Source: Ruminococcaceae bacterium UBA2854 (lineage in GTDB: Bacteria > Bacillota > Clostridia > Oscillospirales > Acutalibacteraceae). Taken from it: a DNA stretch of 64,000 nt. Below the pieces are notes generated by a model. The model was not told the origin of the DNA. It ran no database searches and saw only the letters and a program-made list of their open reading frames with translations. Positions 51,214 to 58,284 of this stretch are shown here, piece by piece (the first letter of the stretch is position 1; each line of letters opens with the position of its first letter). The position numbers and the translations under genes were made by a program. Where the stretch lies: contig DEFK01000017.1 in the NCBI GenBank assembly GCA_002350765.1, positions 86,686 through 150,685 of the forward strand, read 5' to 3'.

Positions 51214-53901
51214 TTATTTTACTTTGATCGTAAGTTTCTTGGTAGTGGACTTTGATTTGTAATTCTTATTACCTTTGGCGGATACTTTAACTTTAATCGT
51301 GTACACGCCTTTTTTTGCTTTTGTCCACTTGCTTATGGTAATTCTGCCCTTGTTGTTTATCTTTACAAGCTTACCGAGAACCTTGGAAACGCTCGTCAGC
51401 TTGTAAGTTACCTTTCCTTGCGCTTTGCTTACCGTAATCGGCTTGACAGTCTGCTTTGACTTTTTGAGTTTGCTTAGCTTGACTGTTTTGACCGTTGTCT
51501 TAACGGTAATCGGGTTTTTGGCTTTGTTGATCTTAAAGGTCTTGGTGATGGTTCCTTCATAGCTGCCTTTACCCGTAATAACAATTGTAGCTGTACCCGC
51601 ATTTTTGTTATTCTTATAGGAAACCGTATAATCAGTTCCGTTCTTCAAGGTCTTAGAAGCGTCCTTAACGGTTATACTCTGAGTATGTGCTTTACCGATA
51701 TAAGTTTTAGGCTTAATACCTGTTAAACTGCACTTGCTTATGTCTTTAACAGTAACTGTGGGTTTAGTTTCGCTTGTGCTCGGCTCTGTTGGCTGTGTTT
51801 CGATCGAAGTTGGTTCGGTGGGATTGTTCTCGCTTGAGCTTGGCTCCGTAGGGGTGGTTTCGCTTGAAGTAGGGTCAGTAGGAGTGCTTTCGCTTGAGGT
51901 CGGATCGGTAGGAGCGCTCTCGCTTGAGCTTGGCTCGGTAGGAGTACTTTCGGTTGAAGTAGGGTCGGTAGGAGCGCTCTCGGTTGAAGTCGAGTCGGTA
52001 GGAGCGCTTTCGGTTGAAGTCGGGTCGGTAGGAGCGCTTTCGGGTGAAGTCGGGTCGGTAGGAGCGCTCTCGGTTGAAGTAGGGTCGGTAGGAGCGCTTT
52101 CGGTTGAAGTAGGGTCGGTGGGAGTGCTCTCGGTTGAAGTCGGAGGTTCTGTGGGTTCGGGCGCTCTGAATGTAAGGTAGATTGTGTCATCCTCTGAAAT
52201 TAAATAATTTGCGAGAGAATATTCATCCGACAAAATCGTGTCTTTGTATGATAAGTACAAAGGTGTTGTCGCGGGATAATCAAATTCGCTGCGAATAGCG
52301 TTTTTTACCGCGCGGATGGTGTCGGTTGAAGTAACCTCCATGGTATGATTTATGCCGTCGGGTGAGCGTACAAAAATAATGTATGTCAGAACTTTTTCTT
52401 TAAGTTCAAAGGTCGCGGTGTAGCTTGTGTCGCCAGCCTCACCGACCGTCCGCAATTCCGGGGACCAGCCTGTGAACTCATAGTAATGGAAAGCGTCGGG
52501 AGCTTTTTTTTCGGGATTTTTAGGTGTGTACTGAGCAAGCTGAGTAGGGGTCATATTAGCGTTGAATGTGCCTTCGCTTATTACTGTTCCGTCATCCAGG
52601 AGGAATTTGATATTATAATAATTCGCGATGGCTAAGAAATAAGGAGAGAAGGTCTCGTTGCCTGTCGGATACAAAACATTGCCGTTGTTGAAAACATTGC
52701 CGAGGTCGCTCTTCCACCTGTTAAAAGCGTAGGAGTAATAGGGAGTGCTCTCCTGCGTCGGATTTTCGCCGTCGAAGTGGATTTTCTGAGTTTTAGACAG
52801 ACGGCTCTCCTGAAGCACGGTGCCGTTCTGATCGACAAATTTGATGAGGCAGTAATCGGAAGTAGCTCTATACTTAGCTGTAAAGATTACGTCGCTTGTT
52901 GTGCGGGCAGAACTCTTGTCCCAGCCTATGAATTCGTAGTAGGTGTCGCCGCTGTTAGGACGTTCGGGATAGTCGCCGACATAATCCGAGGAATAAACGA
53001 GCTGATTGTAAGTCCTTCCGAACATATAAAGCTTGGTACCATCATAGTTGACAAACTTTACGTTATAATATCTTGTTGTGTGCATAAAATTAGCGCTATA
53101 AACAGCGTCGCTGGTTACTACAGGAAGGCTGTCTTTTTCGTAGGAACCGCCGTTTTGGTCAGTCCACCAATTATTGTAATACCACTGATCGGTGTTTGTC
53201 TGCGACTTGGTGGGAGTGTCGCCTGTGTATACGGGACGAATTCCCTCGTAGAACTTTTCCTTCTGCAGAACCTTGCCGTCTCCGTCCTTGAAGGTGATTG
53301 TGTACTGATTGCCGCCGAGGATTGCAAATTCTTTTTCTGTTCTTCCAGAGTAATTGCCGATACCGGTAACAACAACCTTTGCCGTACCGATTTTGTTGTT
53401 GTCCTCGTAGGATAAGGTGTAGTCCCTGTCTTTATAAAGAACACAATGGTCAAAGATAACAGATTCTATCTCAGGCTCAACTGCGCTACCGTTGTAATAA
53501 AAGCTGGACTCATTGAGAGTGATTTCCGCGTTCCCTGTTGTATCCTTGGGAGTAATTGTGAAATCAGCAGAGAGAGTTCCTGTGTAGGCGCCGATGCCTT
53601 TTACGGTAACCGTATGGGTTCCGGACTGATAGGCACGGTTGCTGTTGTCAACAATCTCATAGTCCTCGTTGAGAACAAGAGGATCGCCCTCTCCGTTCTT
53701 ACGGGTCACCTCGGTAAGAATTATCTTGTTGGTGCCGTCATATTCCGATACACTCGGGCTGACAGTAAGCTGAAAAAGATTTGAAAGAATATGTTCATTA
53801 TCAAAATCGGTTTGTTCTGCAAATGCGCCAAAGGAGTTTAATCCAACGATCAGCATTATCGCCAAAACAGTCGAGGTCAATTTCTTTATCATTCTTATCA
53901 T
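51214..53901 (-). CDS. Large secreted adhesin with ubiquitin-like domain
   Basis: 895 aa from ATG 53901 (AAAGGA 9 bases upstream). Signal peptide ends near GAFAEQ. Two MBG-like beta domains (HTVTVKGIGAYTGTLSADFT; TAKVVVTGIGNYSGRTEKEF) are followed by four InlB B-repeat-like modules (YTITFKDGDGKVLQKEKF; YYEFIGWDKSS). Residues 505-579 form a ubiquitin-like domain: IIFVRSPDG, MEVTSTDTIRAVKNAI, PLYLSYKDTIL, YLISEDDTIYLTFR. A Thr/Pro/Ser/Glu linker of about 13 ten-residue repeats, another MBG-like domain and the lysine-rich C-terminal module end the protein. No LPxTG. Divergent from a LytTR regulator that may control it. Confidence 0.88.
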   Translation of the reverse strand: MIRMIKKLTSTVLAIMLIVGLNSFGAFAEQTDFDNEHILSNLFQLTVSPSVSEYDGTNKIILTEVTRKNGEGDPLVLNEDYEIVDNSNRAYQSGTHTVTVKGIGAYTGTLSADFTITPKDTTGNAEITLNESSFYYNGSAVEPEIESVIFDHCVLYKDRDYTLSYEDNNKIGTAKVVVTGIGNYSGRTEKEFAILGGNQYTITFKDGDGKVLQKEKFYEGIRPVYTGDTPTKSQTNTDQWYYNNWWTDQNGGSYEKDSLPVVTSDAVYSANFMHTTRYYNVKFVNYDGTKLYMFGRTYNQLVYSSDYVGDYPERPNSGDTYYEFIGWDKSSARTTSDVIFTAKYRATSDYCLIKFVDQNGTVLQESRLSKTQKIHFDGENPTQESTPYYSYAFNRWKSDLGNVFNNGNVLYPTGNETFSPYFLAIANYYNIKFLLDDGTVISEGTFNANMTPTQLAQYTPKNPEKKAPDAFHYYEFTGWSPELRTVGEAGDTSYTATFELKEKVLTYIIFVRSPDGINHTMEVTSTDTIRAVKNAIRSEFDYPATTPLYLSYKDTILSDEYSLANYLISEDDTIYLTFRAPEPTEPPTSTESTPTDPTSTESAPTDPTSTESAPTDPTSPESAPTDPTSTESAPTDSTSTESAPTDPTSTESTPTEPSSSESAPTDPTSSESTPTDPTSSETTPTEPSSSENNPTEPTSIETQPTEPSTSETKPTVTVKDISKCSLTGIKPKTYIGKAHTQSITVKDASKTLKNGTDYTVSYKNNKNAGTATIVITGKGSYEGTITKTFKINKAKNPITVKTTVKTVKLSKLKKSKQTVKPITVSKAQGKVTYKLTSVSKVLGKLVKINNKGRITISKWTKAKKGVYTIKVKVSAKGNKNYKSKSTTKKLTIKVK
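51860..52140. repeat. 30-bp tandem repeats coding the adhesin linker
   Basis: Units such as GTAGGGTCGGTAGGAGCGCT recur about every 30 bases and encode Ser-Thr-Glu-Ser-Ala-Pro-Thr-Asp-Pro-Thr. Copy number may vary between strains by slippage. Confidence 0.85.
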
Positions 53902-53951
53902 GGTGTCCATCCTTTCTTGTTCAAATTTTCACGTTGTTTTCTTACAACATT

Positions 53952-53981
53952 ATTGTACAATACGCGCGTAGATTAAGTCAA
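53952..53981 (-). promoter_or_regulatory. SigA promoter of the adhesin gene
   Basis: Minus strand TTGACT (53981-53976), 18 bases, TACAAT (53957-53952). GTTG/CAAC dyad sequences around 53934-53949 could be regulator contacts. Confidence 0.65.
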
Positions 53982-54020
53982 CGGTTTTACAAATATAACT
54001 TGTATTTTGGTAAAAACAAC

Positions 54021-54049
54021 TTGATTTTAGCGCTTGACACAAGTATAAT
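54021..54049 (+). promoter_or_regulatory. SigA promoter of the LytTR regulator
   Basis: TTGATT (54021-54026), 17 bases, TATAAT (54044-54049), 29 bases before ATG 54078. Confidence 0.75.
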
Positions 54050-54077
54050 AAGGGTAATTAAGGAAAAGGAGAGCACT

Positions 54078-54896
54078 ATGAACCAACAGCAAATTGCGGA
54101 CTTATCAGCCGAGCTGATTATGAAGTATTATGATAACGATTATATGCCTTTTCTGGAAGCTATGGACGACGACGCCTTGTGGTACGGTCCTGCCGAAGGT
54201 CAGTTTATCCATGGCAGAGAGAATATGATAGAAGTGTGGAACTCGGATGAGCACAATCTCAGTTTTACGCTTGGAAATATTGAGGTTATGCACATCTCTG
54301 CCCACCCGTCATTCTGCGATGTTATGCTCAGTTTCCTTGTGACAACGCACTACCCCGACCATCACGATATAACACTTTTGCAGAGATTACAAATGACGTG
54401 GTGTGAGCGAACGGTTGAACACGAGGATGGAAGTAAAGAGAAGGTTCACCGTATTTTGCTCTGTCACATCTCAAACCCTCATACTAAGCATGACGACGAT
54501 ACCATTTATCCGAAAAACTTCCACGAAATCTACCACGGAGGTAAGTTGCATCACCTGAGCGGAAAGCGTATACACTTTCACGGAATTGACCGTTCGGATT
54601 ACTTCTTCCTGGCGGATACCATTATCCGAATTGAAGCGGCTCACGGCGGCAGACACAGCGTACTGCATACTGAGGATGGAATTACCGCCGAGGTTGTCGC
54701 AACGATTTCAAAACTTGAGAAGCAGTATGGTCACCTTTTCCTGCGCTGTCACCAGAGTTTTCTGGTGAATCCCGAGTATATTGAAAACATCTCACGATTT
54801 AAGGTAAGACTCTCGGACGGAACAGAACTTCCGATACCCGAAAAGAAATACACCGCCTTCAGAGAGAAGGCGGTAAAAATGATAACTTCGCTTTAG
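54078..54896 (+). CDS. LytTR-family regulator with SnoaL-like N-terminal domain
   Basis: 272 aa; ATG 54078 with AAAGGAGAG upstream. The N-terminal half (residues 1-130; YDNDYMPFLEAMDDDALWYG, QFIHGRENMIEVW) looks like a SnoaL/NTF2-like ligand-binding domain. The C-terminal LytTR DNA-binding domain has ADTIIRIEAAHGGRHSVLHT, FLRCHQSFLVNPEYIENISR and LPIPEKKYTAFREK. A His-rich segment lies between. It is divergent from the adhesin gene with back-to-back promoters, which suggests local regulation (inference). The SnoaL-like domain could bind a small ligand. Confidence 0.85.
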   Translation: MNQQQIADLSAELIMKYYDNDYMPFLEAMDDDALWYGPAEGQFIHGRENMIEVWNSDEHNLSFTLGNIEVMHISAHPSFCDVMLSFLVTTHYPDHHDITLLQRLQMTWCERTVEHEDGSKEKVHRILLCHISNPHTKHDDDTIYPKNFHEIYHGGKLHHLSGKRIHFHGIDRSDYFFLADTIIRIEAAHGGRHSVLHTEDGITAEVVATISKLEKQYGHLFLRCHQSFLVNPEYIENISRFKVRLSDGTELPIPEKKYTAFREKAVKMITSL

Positions 54897-55059
54897 CTAA
54901 AGCCTCTAAGTACTTATCCTCTGTTTCATAATCGAAAGGATTGATATTATAATCCGTGCAGTACAAATAGTCAATTCGCCACTCATATTTTGCTTCATCC
55001 AAATCGTCAAGATTGTTAATTATTTTACGGATGTTTGTATTATGTTTTCCCAAAGGCAA
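54859..55059 (-). CDS. Possible short protein or remnant after the methyltransferase tail
   Basis: 66 codons from a TTG at 55059 that overlaps the end of the methyltransferase remnant. The product has protein-like composition (EWRIDYLYCTDYNINPFDYE) but no known family, and its last 38 bases overlap the LytTR gene. It may be a restriction-modification partner fragment. Low support. Confidence 0.3.
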   Translation of the reverse strand: MPLGKHNTNIRKIINNLDDLDEAKYEWRIDYLYCTDYNINPFDYETEDKYLEALAKAKLSFLPPSL

Positions 55060-55297
55060 GAGTTCCGATTGCCTCTACAATAACGGTCGGTACGGCATTA
55101 CCTACCTGTTTAAACTGTTTGTCTTTATTACCGCTTAGTTTAAAATCCATGGGAAAGCCTTGTAATTCCAGACATTCCTCAACCGTTATATATCTCGGCG
55201 CTCCGTCCGCCATATAACAATCCCAATTGTATTTATTATTAATGCTGCTAAGAATTCCTTGCGATACCGCAAAGAACTGGCTATAGTTAAGGCTCAA
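55040..55297 (-). pseudogene. C-terminal remnant of a DNA cytosine-5 methyltransferase
   Basis: About 85 codons with motif IX/X features of C5-methyltransferases: [38 protein letters not shown]. The catalytic PCQ and ENV motifs are missing, as the upstream part is replaced by a DUF2130 tail reading the other way. The junction lies near 55255-55297. It is the broken end of a former restriction-modification locus. Confidence 0.8.
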
Positions 55298-55573
55298 AAT
55301 ATTGATATAGAAAACTTTAATAGTGACCTTGAAGATTTCAAAACAAAGTTTTCAAGAAACTACCAATTAGCGAGTAAAAGGTTTAAGGAAGCAATTAAAA
55401 AGATTGAAAATACAATTAATCATCTTAACAAGGTCAAGGATGCTTTGTTGTCCTCTGAAAACAACCTTAGACTTGCCAATGATAAGGCAGAAGATTTGAC
55501 TATTAAGAAACTTACAAAAAAGAATCCAACCATGCGGGAAAAGTTTATAGATGCAGGGATAGATATTGATTGA
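55259..55573 (+). pseudogene. C-terminal remnant of a DUF2130 protein
   Basis: About 104 codons: [59 protein letters not shown] and NPTMREKF match the end of DUF2130 coiled-coil proteins, normally 400 aa or more. The N-terminal part is missing, and the fragment collides with the methyltransferase tail on the other strand. No ribosome site precedes it. A dead gene end created by deletion or recombination. Confidence 0.75.
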
Positions 55574-55670
55574 TGTAACAATTGAATGAGTATTTCATTA
55601 AAACAAGTTACCAAGGTTATGATGAGTGTCTTTGCGTATATTAATATTTGATACAGAGAAAACAATGAAA

Positions 55671-55712
55671 AAGTCCTTTGGAATTATTCTCAGAATAAAA
55701 ACCAAGGGACTT
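55671..55712. repeat. Dispersed hairpin repeat, copy 2
   Basis: AAGTCCTTTGG (55671-55681) and CCAAGGGACTT (55702-55712); the loop is close to the reverse complement of the loop at 35813-35854. Confidence 0.55.
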
Positions 55713-55891
55713 ATATTTTATTAAGAATATGATACGCTGTACCAGATTAAAAATGATGCTCTTTTGATGATGTTCGAGATGGAAAATATGGAAAATACGC
55801 CGCAAAACCCGACGATTTGAACACAAAATAAGCACCAAATGAGCCTCGAACCGCATTTTTTAGACCACGCGCCGAGTATAAAAAAGCAAGA

Positions 55892-55926
55892 AAAACCCGC
55901 ATAAACGCAGTGCTTATGCGGGTTTT
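55892..55926 (-). terminator. Terminator following the tRNA-Trp fragment
   Basis: AAAACCCGCATAA (55892-55904) pairs with TTATGCGGGTTTT (55914-55926); on the minus strand it ends in TTTTTCTTG, five bases after the tRNA CCA. Confidence 0.7.
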
Positions 55927-55931
55927 CAACT

Positions 55932-55976
55932 TGGCAGGGGCAGAAGGACTTGAACCCTCGGCACGCGGTTTTGGAG
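55932..55976 (-). pseudogene. 3' half of a tRNA-Trp gene (integration scar)
   Basis: The minus strand reads CTCCAAA (anticodon loop, CCA anticodon) then ACCGCGTGCCG, the T arm GAGGGTTCAAGTCCTTC, and TGCCCCTGCCA. This fits the second half of a clostridial tRNA-Trp. The 5' side before the loop does not pair with the anticodon stem, so the gene is cut at the loop. Such half tRNAs followed by the native terminator are left where an integrase element inserted in the 3' end of a tRNA gene. No integrase is present in the window. Confidence 0.75.
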
Positions 55977-56037
55977 CGACTGAACAAACGTTTGCAAAAT
56001 GCTGTTTTGCCCAGTGTTTAAGCCATTCTTGAAAAAC

Positions 56038-56072
56038 AAAAAAGCACCAAAATCGAAATTGATGCTTTTTTG
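56038..56072. terminator. Hairpin with A and T tracts
   Basis: AAAAAAGCA (56038-56046) pairs with TGCTTTTTT (56063-56071). Confidence 0.5.
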
Positions 56073-56111
56073 ATGATATAATATTTTCTTATAATAATAT
56101 GATGATTTGAT

Positions 56112-56136
56112 AGCCGAGTTTTGCTCGGTGTTTTTT
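56112..56136 (+). terminator. Hairpin with T tract
   Basis: GCCGAG, loop TTTTG, CTCGG, then TGTTTTTT. Confidence 0.5.
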
Positions 56137-56182
56137 ATGGAAAAACTATTGCTAAGCGAGCTGCCAAACCTCAGTTCGTTTG

Positions 56183-56370
56183 GTGTATCAAAAACTGATA
56201 TGGAGTAGACAATGAAAAGCAAACCAGCGATTTTCCTTAAGCCAGGAAAATCGGAAACGCTCTTATTCGATTTGTGAGATGTTTGTTTTGAATTAAGGAA
56301 AACAATCGAAGAAGTTGTATTCGAACAACCAGAGCGATTTGTCGAGATAATTTAAAGGATACTCGATCAA
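56183..56370 (+). repeat. Dispersed repeat B
   Basis: It shares TATCAAAAACTGATATGGAG, TAGACAATGAAAAGC and GAGCGATTTGTCGAGATAAT with the copies at 39847 and 58017. A coding remnant (SINDDLAECKKLIKEYIEKE, then DYDLSRTLDDIHPS) continues from about 56360 to the stop at 56468-56470, showing that the repeat belongs to the 5' part of a short decayed gene. Confidence 0.65.
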
Positions 56371-56546
56371 CGATGATCTTGCCGAATGTAAAAAGCTTAT
56401 CAAGGAATATATAGAAAAAGAGCATGATTATGATCTCTCGCGTACGCTGGATGATATTCACCCCAGTTAAGCCTTTTTTGATATAGTTCTAAATCCAACA
56501 CTATCAAAACAGATAGTATTTCTATAAAAATAAAGCAAATAGACTA

Positions 56547-57917
56547 TCAGGATTGTATTGAATAGAGCTCCTCTCCATTTATACATACATAATCCTTAGG
56601 GGTTGATTCGTAACCATTAACCGATACAAAGCCTATTTTGGATACTTTAATATCGTGAACATTTTTGATTTGCGATTCCTCTTTTTTCATTTCCGAGAGG
56701 CACAGTGGTGACTGGTAGTATTTTGCCTCGTAAAACTCATAGCTGTCTTTTCGCTTCAGGACAACGTCAAATTCACCGTTTGTTTTGTTTACGCTGTCAT
56801 CGTAATAATATGTTCCGATATCCCGTATTCCCTTGAGCTTTCCGCTTTTAACAAGGATAGAGAAATAATCCCGGCATATCTCTTCAAAACGATGAGAAAT
56901 AAAGGTCACGATGCTGTCAGAGATATACTCATCATAGAAAGCTTCCGCGCCGATAACCTGAAGGGCGCTTTTGTTCTTATAAACATAGGTATGATAAAAG
57001 CGAAGTAGATTGTCGTTTGTTTCGTAGTATATTTTCTTGTTATCATCTTGTCGGTTGATGGGATGCTTTTTGACAATAAGCTCCATATTTAGAAGCGGTT
57101 TCAATAGCTTTGAAAGACCACCGTTTTTGTCAATTCTTAGATATGACTCAATTTCACTGTATTTTTTCTTTCCGTTTTTAAGCGCTGAGAATATGCGCTC
57201 CGCTCCCGATACGTTGCTGAAATCAGAGACCAGAAGATTATCAGCATAGTTATAGACAGAATGTGAGAGATTGAGGATTGTTGAGATTATGTTTTCCTTG
57301 AGTGATTTCTTATTATCAATAAATTCGTTTACAAACGGAGAGCCGCCGAAGACAGAATAGAATCCGACTTTATCATACACGCTTAACTCAGGATAAAATT
57401 CAGACGCGTCAAGATAGTTGAGTTCGCCCAGTTTAATGATATGAGAGAAACGACCATAAAGCGCGTTTTTCTCTTTCAGTAAATCCTTCATCATACTGAC
57501 GTGGGAACCCGAAATAAATAAACGAATATTTGATAAAGAATTGTCAATTATCCACTGGAAAATAGAATCAACTGTTTCTGCTTTGTTAGTTGATTTCAAG
57601 TATGGATATTCATCAATAACAATATTATAAACTCCGTCAAGCGAATTTAGATATTGAAAAAGTTCGCGGAAGGACGGAAACTCAATCCTTGCGGGGAGTA
57701 TTTTTGCCTTTAGCAAAACCTCTACCAATCCGTCAACATTCGCTTTAAGTGAATCTTTGATACACTCGTAATACGCAGTGTTTTTCACACCGTTCAAAGT
57801 GTGATTAATAAGTGTTGTTTTGCCGACTTTTCGTTTTCCGTAAATCATCATAGAACCGGAATCTTTCTTGAGAAAATCACGAATTTCCGCAGTTTCTTTT
57901 TCTCGACCTATAAACAT
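56547..57917 (-). CDS. ATPase with nuclease-like C-terminus (DUF234 group)
   Basis: 456 aa. N-terminal P-loop ATPase of the archaeal-type ATP_bind_2 group: MFIGREKETAEI, Walker A YGKRKVGKTTL, Walker B YNIVIDEYPYL, and ISGSHVSMMKDLL as sensor 1. A winged-helix segment (about residues 255-320) and a DUF234-like C-terminus with GEFDVVLKRK and FYEAKYY, a PD-(D/E)xK-like pattern, follow. Such proteins are common in anaerobes, of unknown role, and often mobile. It lies among remnants and repeats. No ribosome site stronger than GAGGTG is seen. Confidence 0.85.
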   Translation of the reverse strand: MFIGREKETAEIRDFLKKDSGSMMIYGKRKVGKTTLINHTLNGVKNTAYYECIKDSLKANVDGLVEVLLKAKILPARIEFPSFRELFQYLNSLDGVYNIVIDEYPYLKSTNKAETVDSIFQWIIDNSLSNIRLFISGSHVSMMKDLLKEKNALYGRFSHIIKLGELNYLDASEFYPELSVYDKVGFYSVFGGSPFVNEFIDNKKSLKENIISTILNLSHSVYNYADNLLVSDFSNVSGAERIFSALKNGKKKYSEIESYLRIDKNGGLSKLLKPLLNMELIVKKHPINRQDDNKKIYYETNDNLLRFYHTYVYKNKSALQVIGAEAFYDEYISDSIVTFISHRFEEICRDYFSILVKSGKLKGIRDIGTYYYDDSVNKTNGEFDVVLKRKDSYEFYEAKYYQSPLCLSEMKKEESQIKNVHDIKVSKIGFVSVNGYESTPKDYVCINGEELYSIQS

Positions 57918-58016
57918 ATAATCACCTCACAAATTATACTGAAATTATTTTCACTGAACTTATTATCAGTATAGCTCTGTGCTCAAGAAAAGTCAATAGA
58001 TACTAACAAAAAAGTA

Positions 58017-58237
58017 GTATATCAAATACTGATATAGAGTAGACAATGAAAAAAGAAATCGGGAAACGGACTGATTCAACTTGTGAGCAATTTGTTAAGA
58101 ATTAAGGGAAGTGATCGAAAAGTTGAAATTCAAACAACACGAGCGATTTGTCGCGGTCAATTAAAGGATACTCGATAGTGCGGTGCATAGTGCTAAAACT
58201 TTTATATTATTAAATACTTGTGTTTAATAATATAAAG
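58017..58237 (+). repeat. Dispersed repeat C
   Basis: TATCAAATACTGATATAGAG, TAGACAATGAAAA, GAGCGATTTGTCGCGGTCAA, and the same 15-bp hairpin CTTTATATTATTAAA/TTTAATAATATAAAG (58200-58237) as copy A. It lies between the two ATPase genes. Confidence 0.7.
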
Positions 58238-58284
58238 GAAATAAATAACAATTCAGTAATGAATAGAGAAAGTGTTTTAATGAG

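Noticed and set aside
51860..52140. CRISPR-like periodicity
   Set aside because: The 30-bp units are contiguous and coding, with no unique spacers and no cas genes nearby.
51734..52190. Long open frames on both strands across the adhesin linker
   Set aside because: They arise from the 30-bp tandem repeats of the real adhesin gene; their products are monotonous repeats without starts or domains.
52777..53415. 212-codon plus frame opposite the adhesin
   Set aside because: It is antisense to a clear domain-rich protein and has no ribosome site or recognisable domain.
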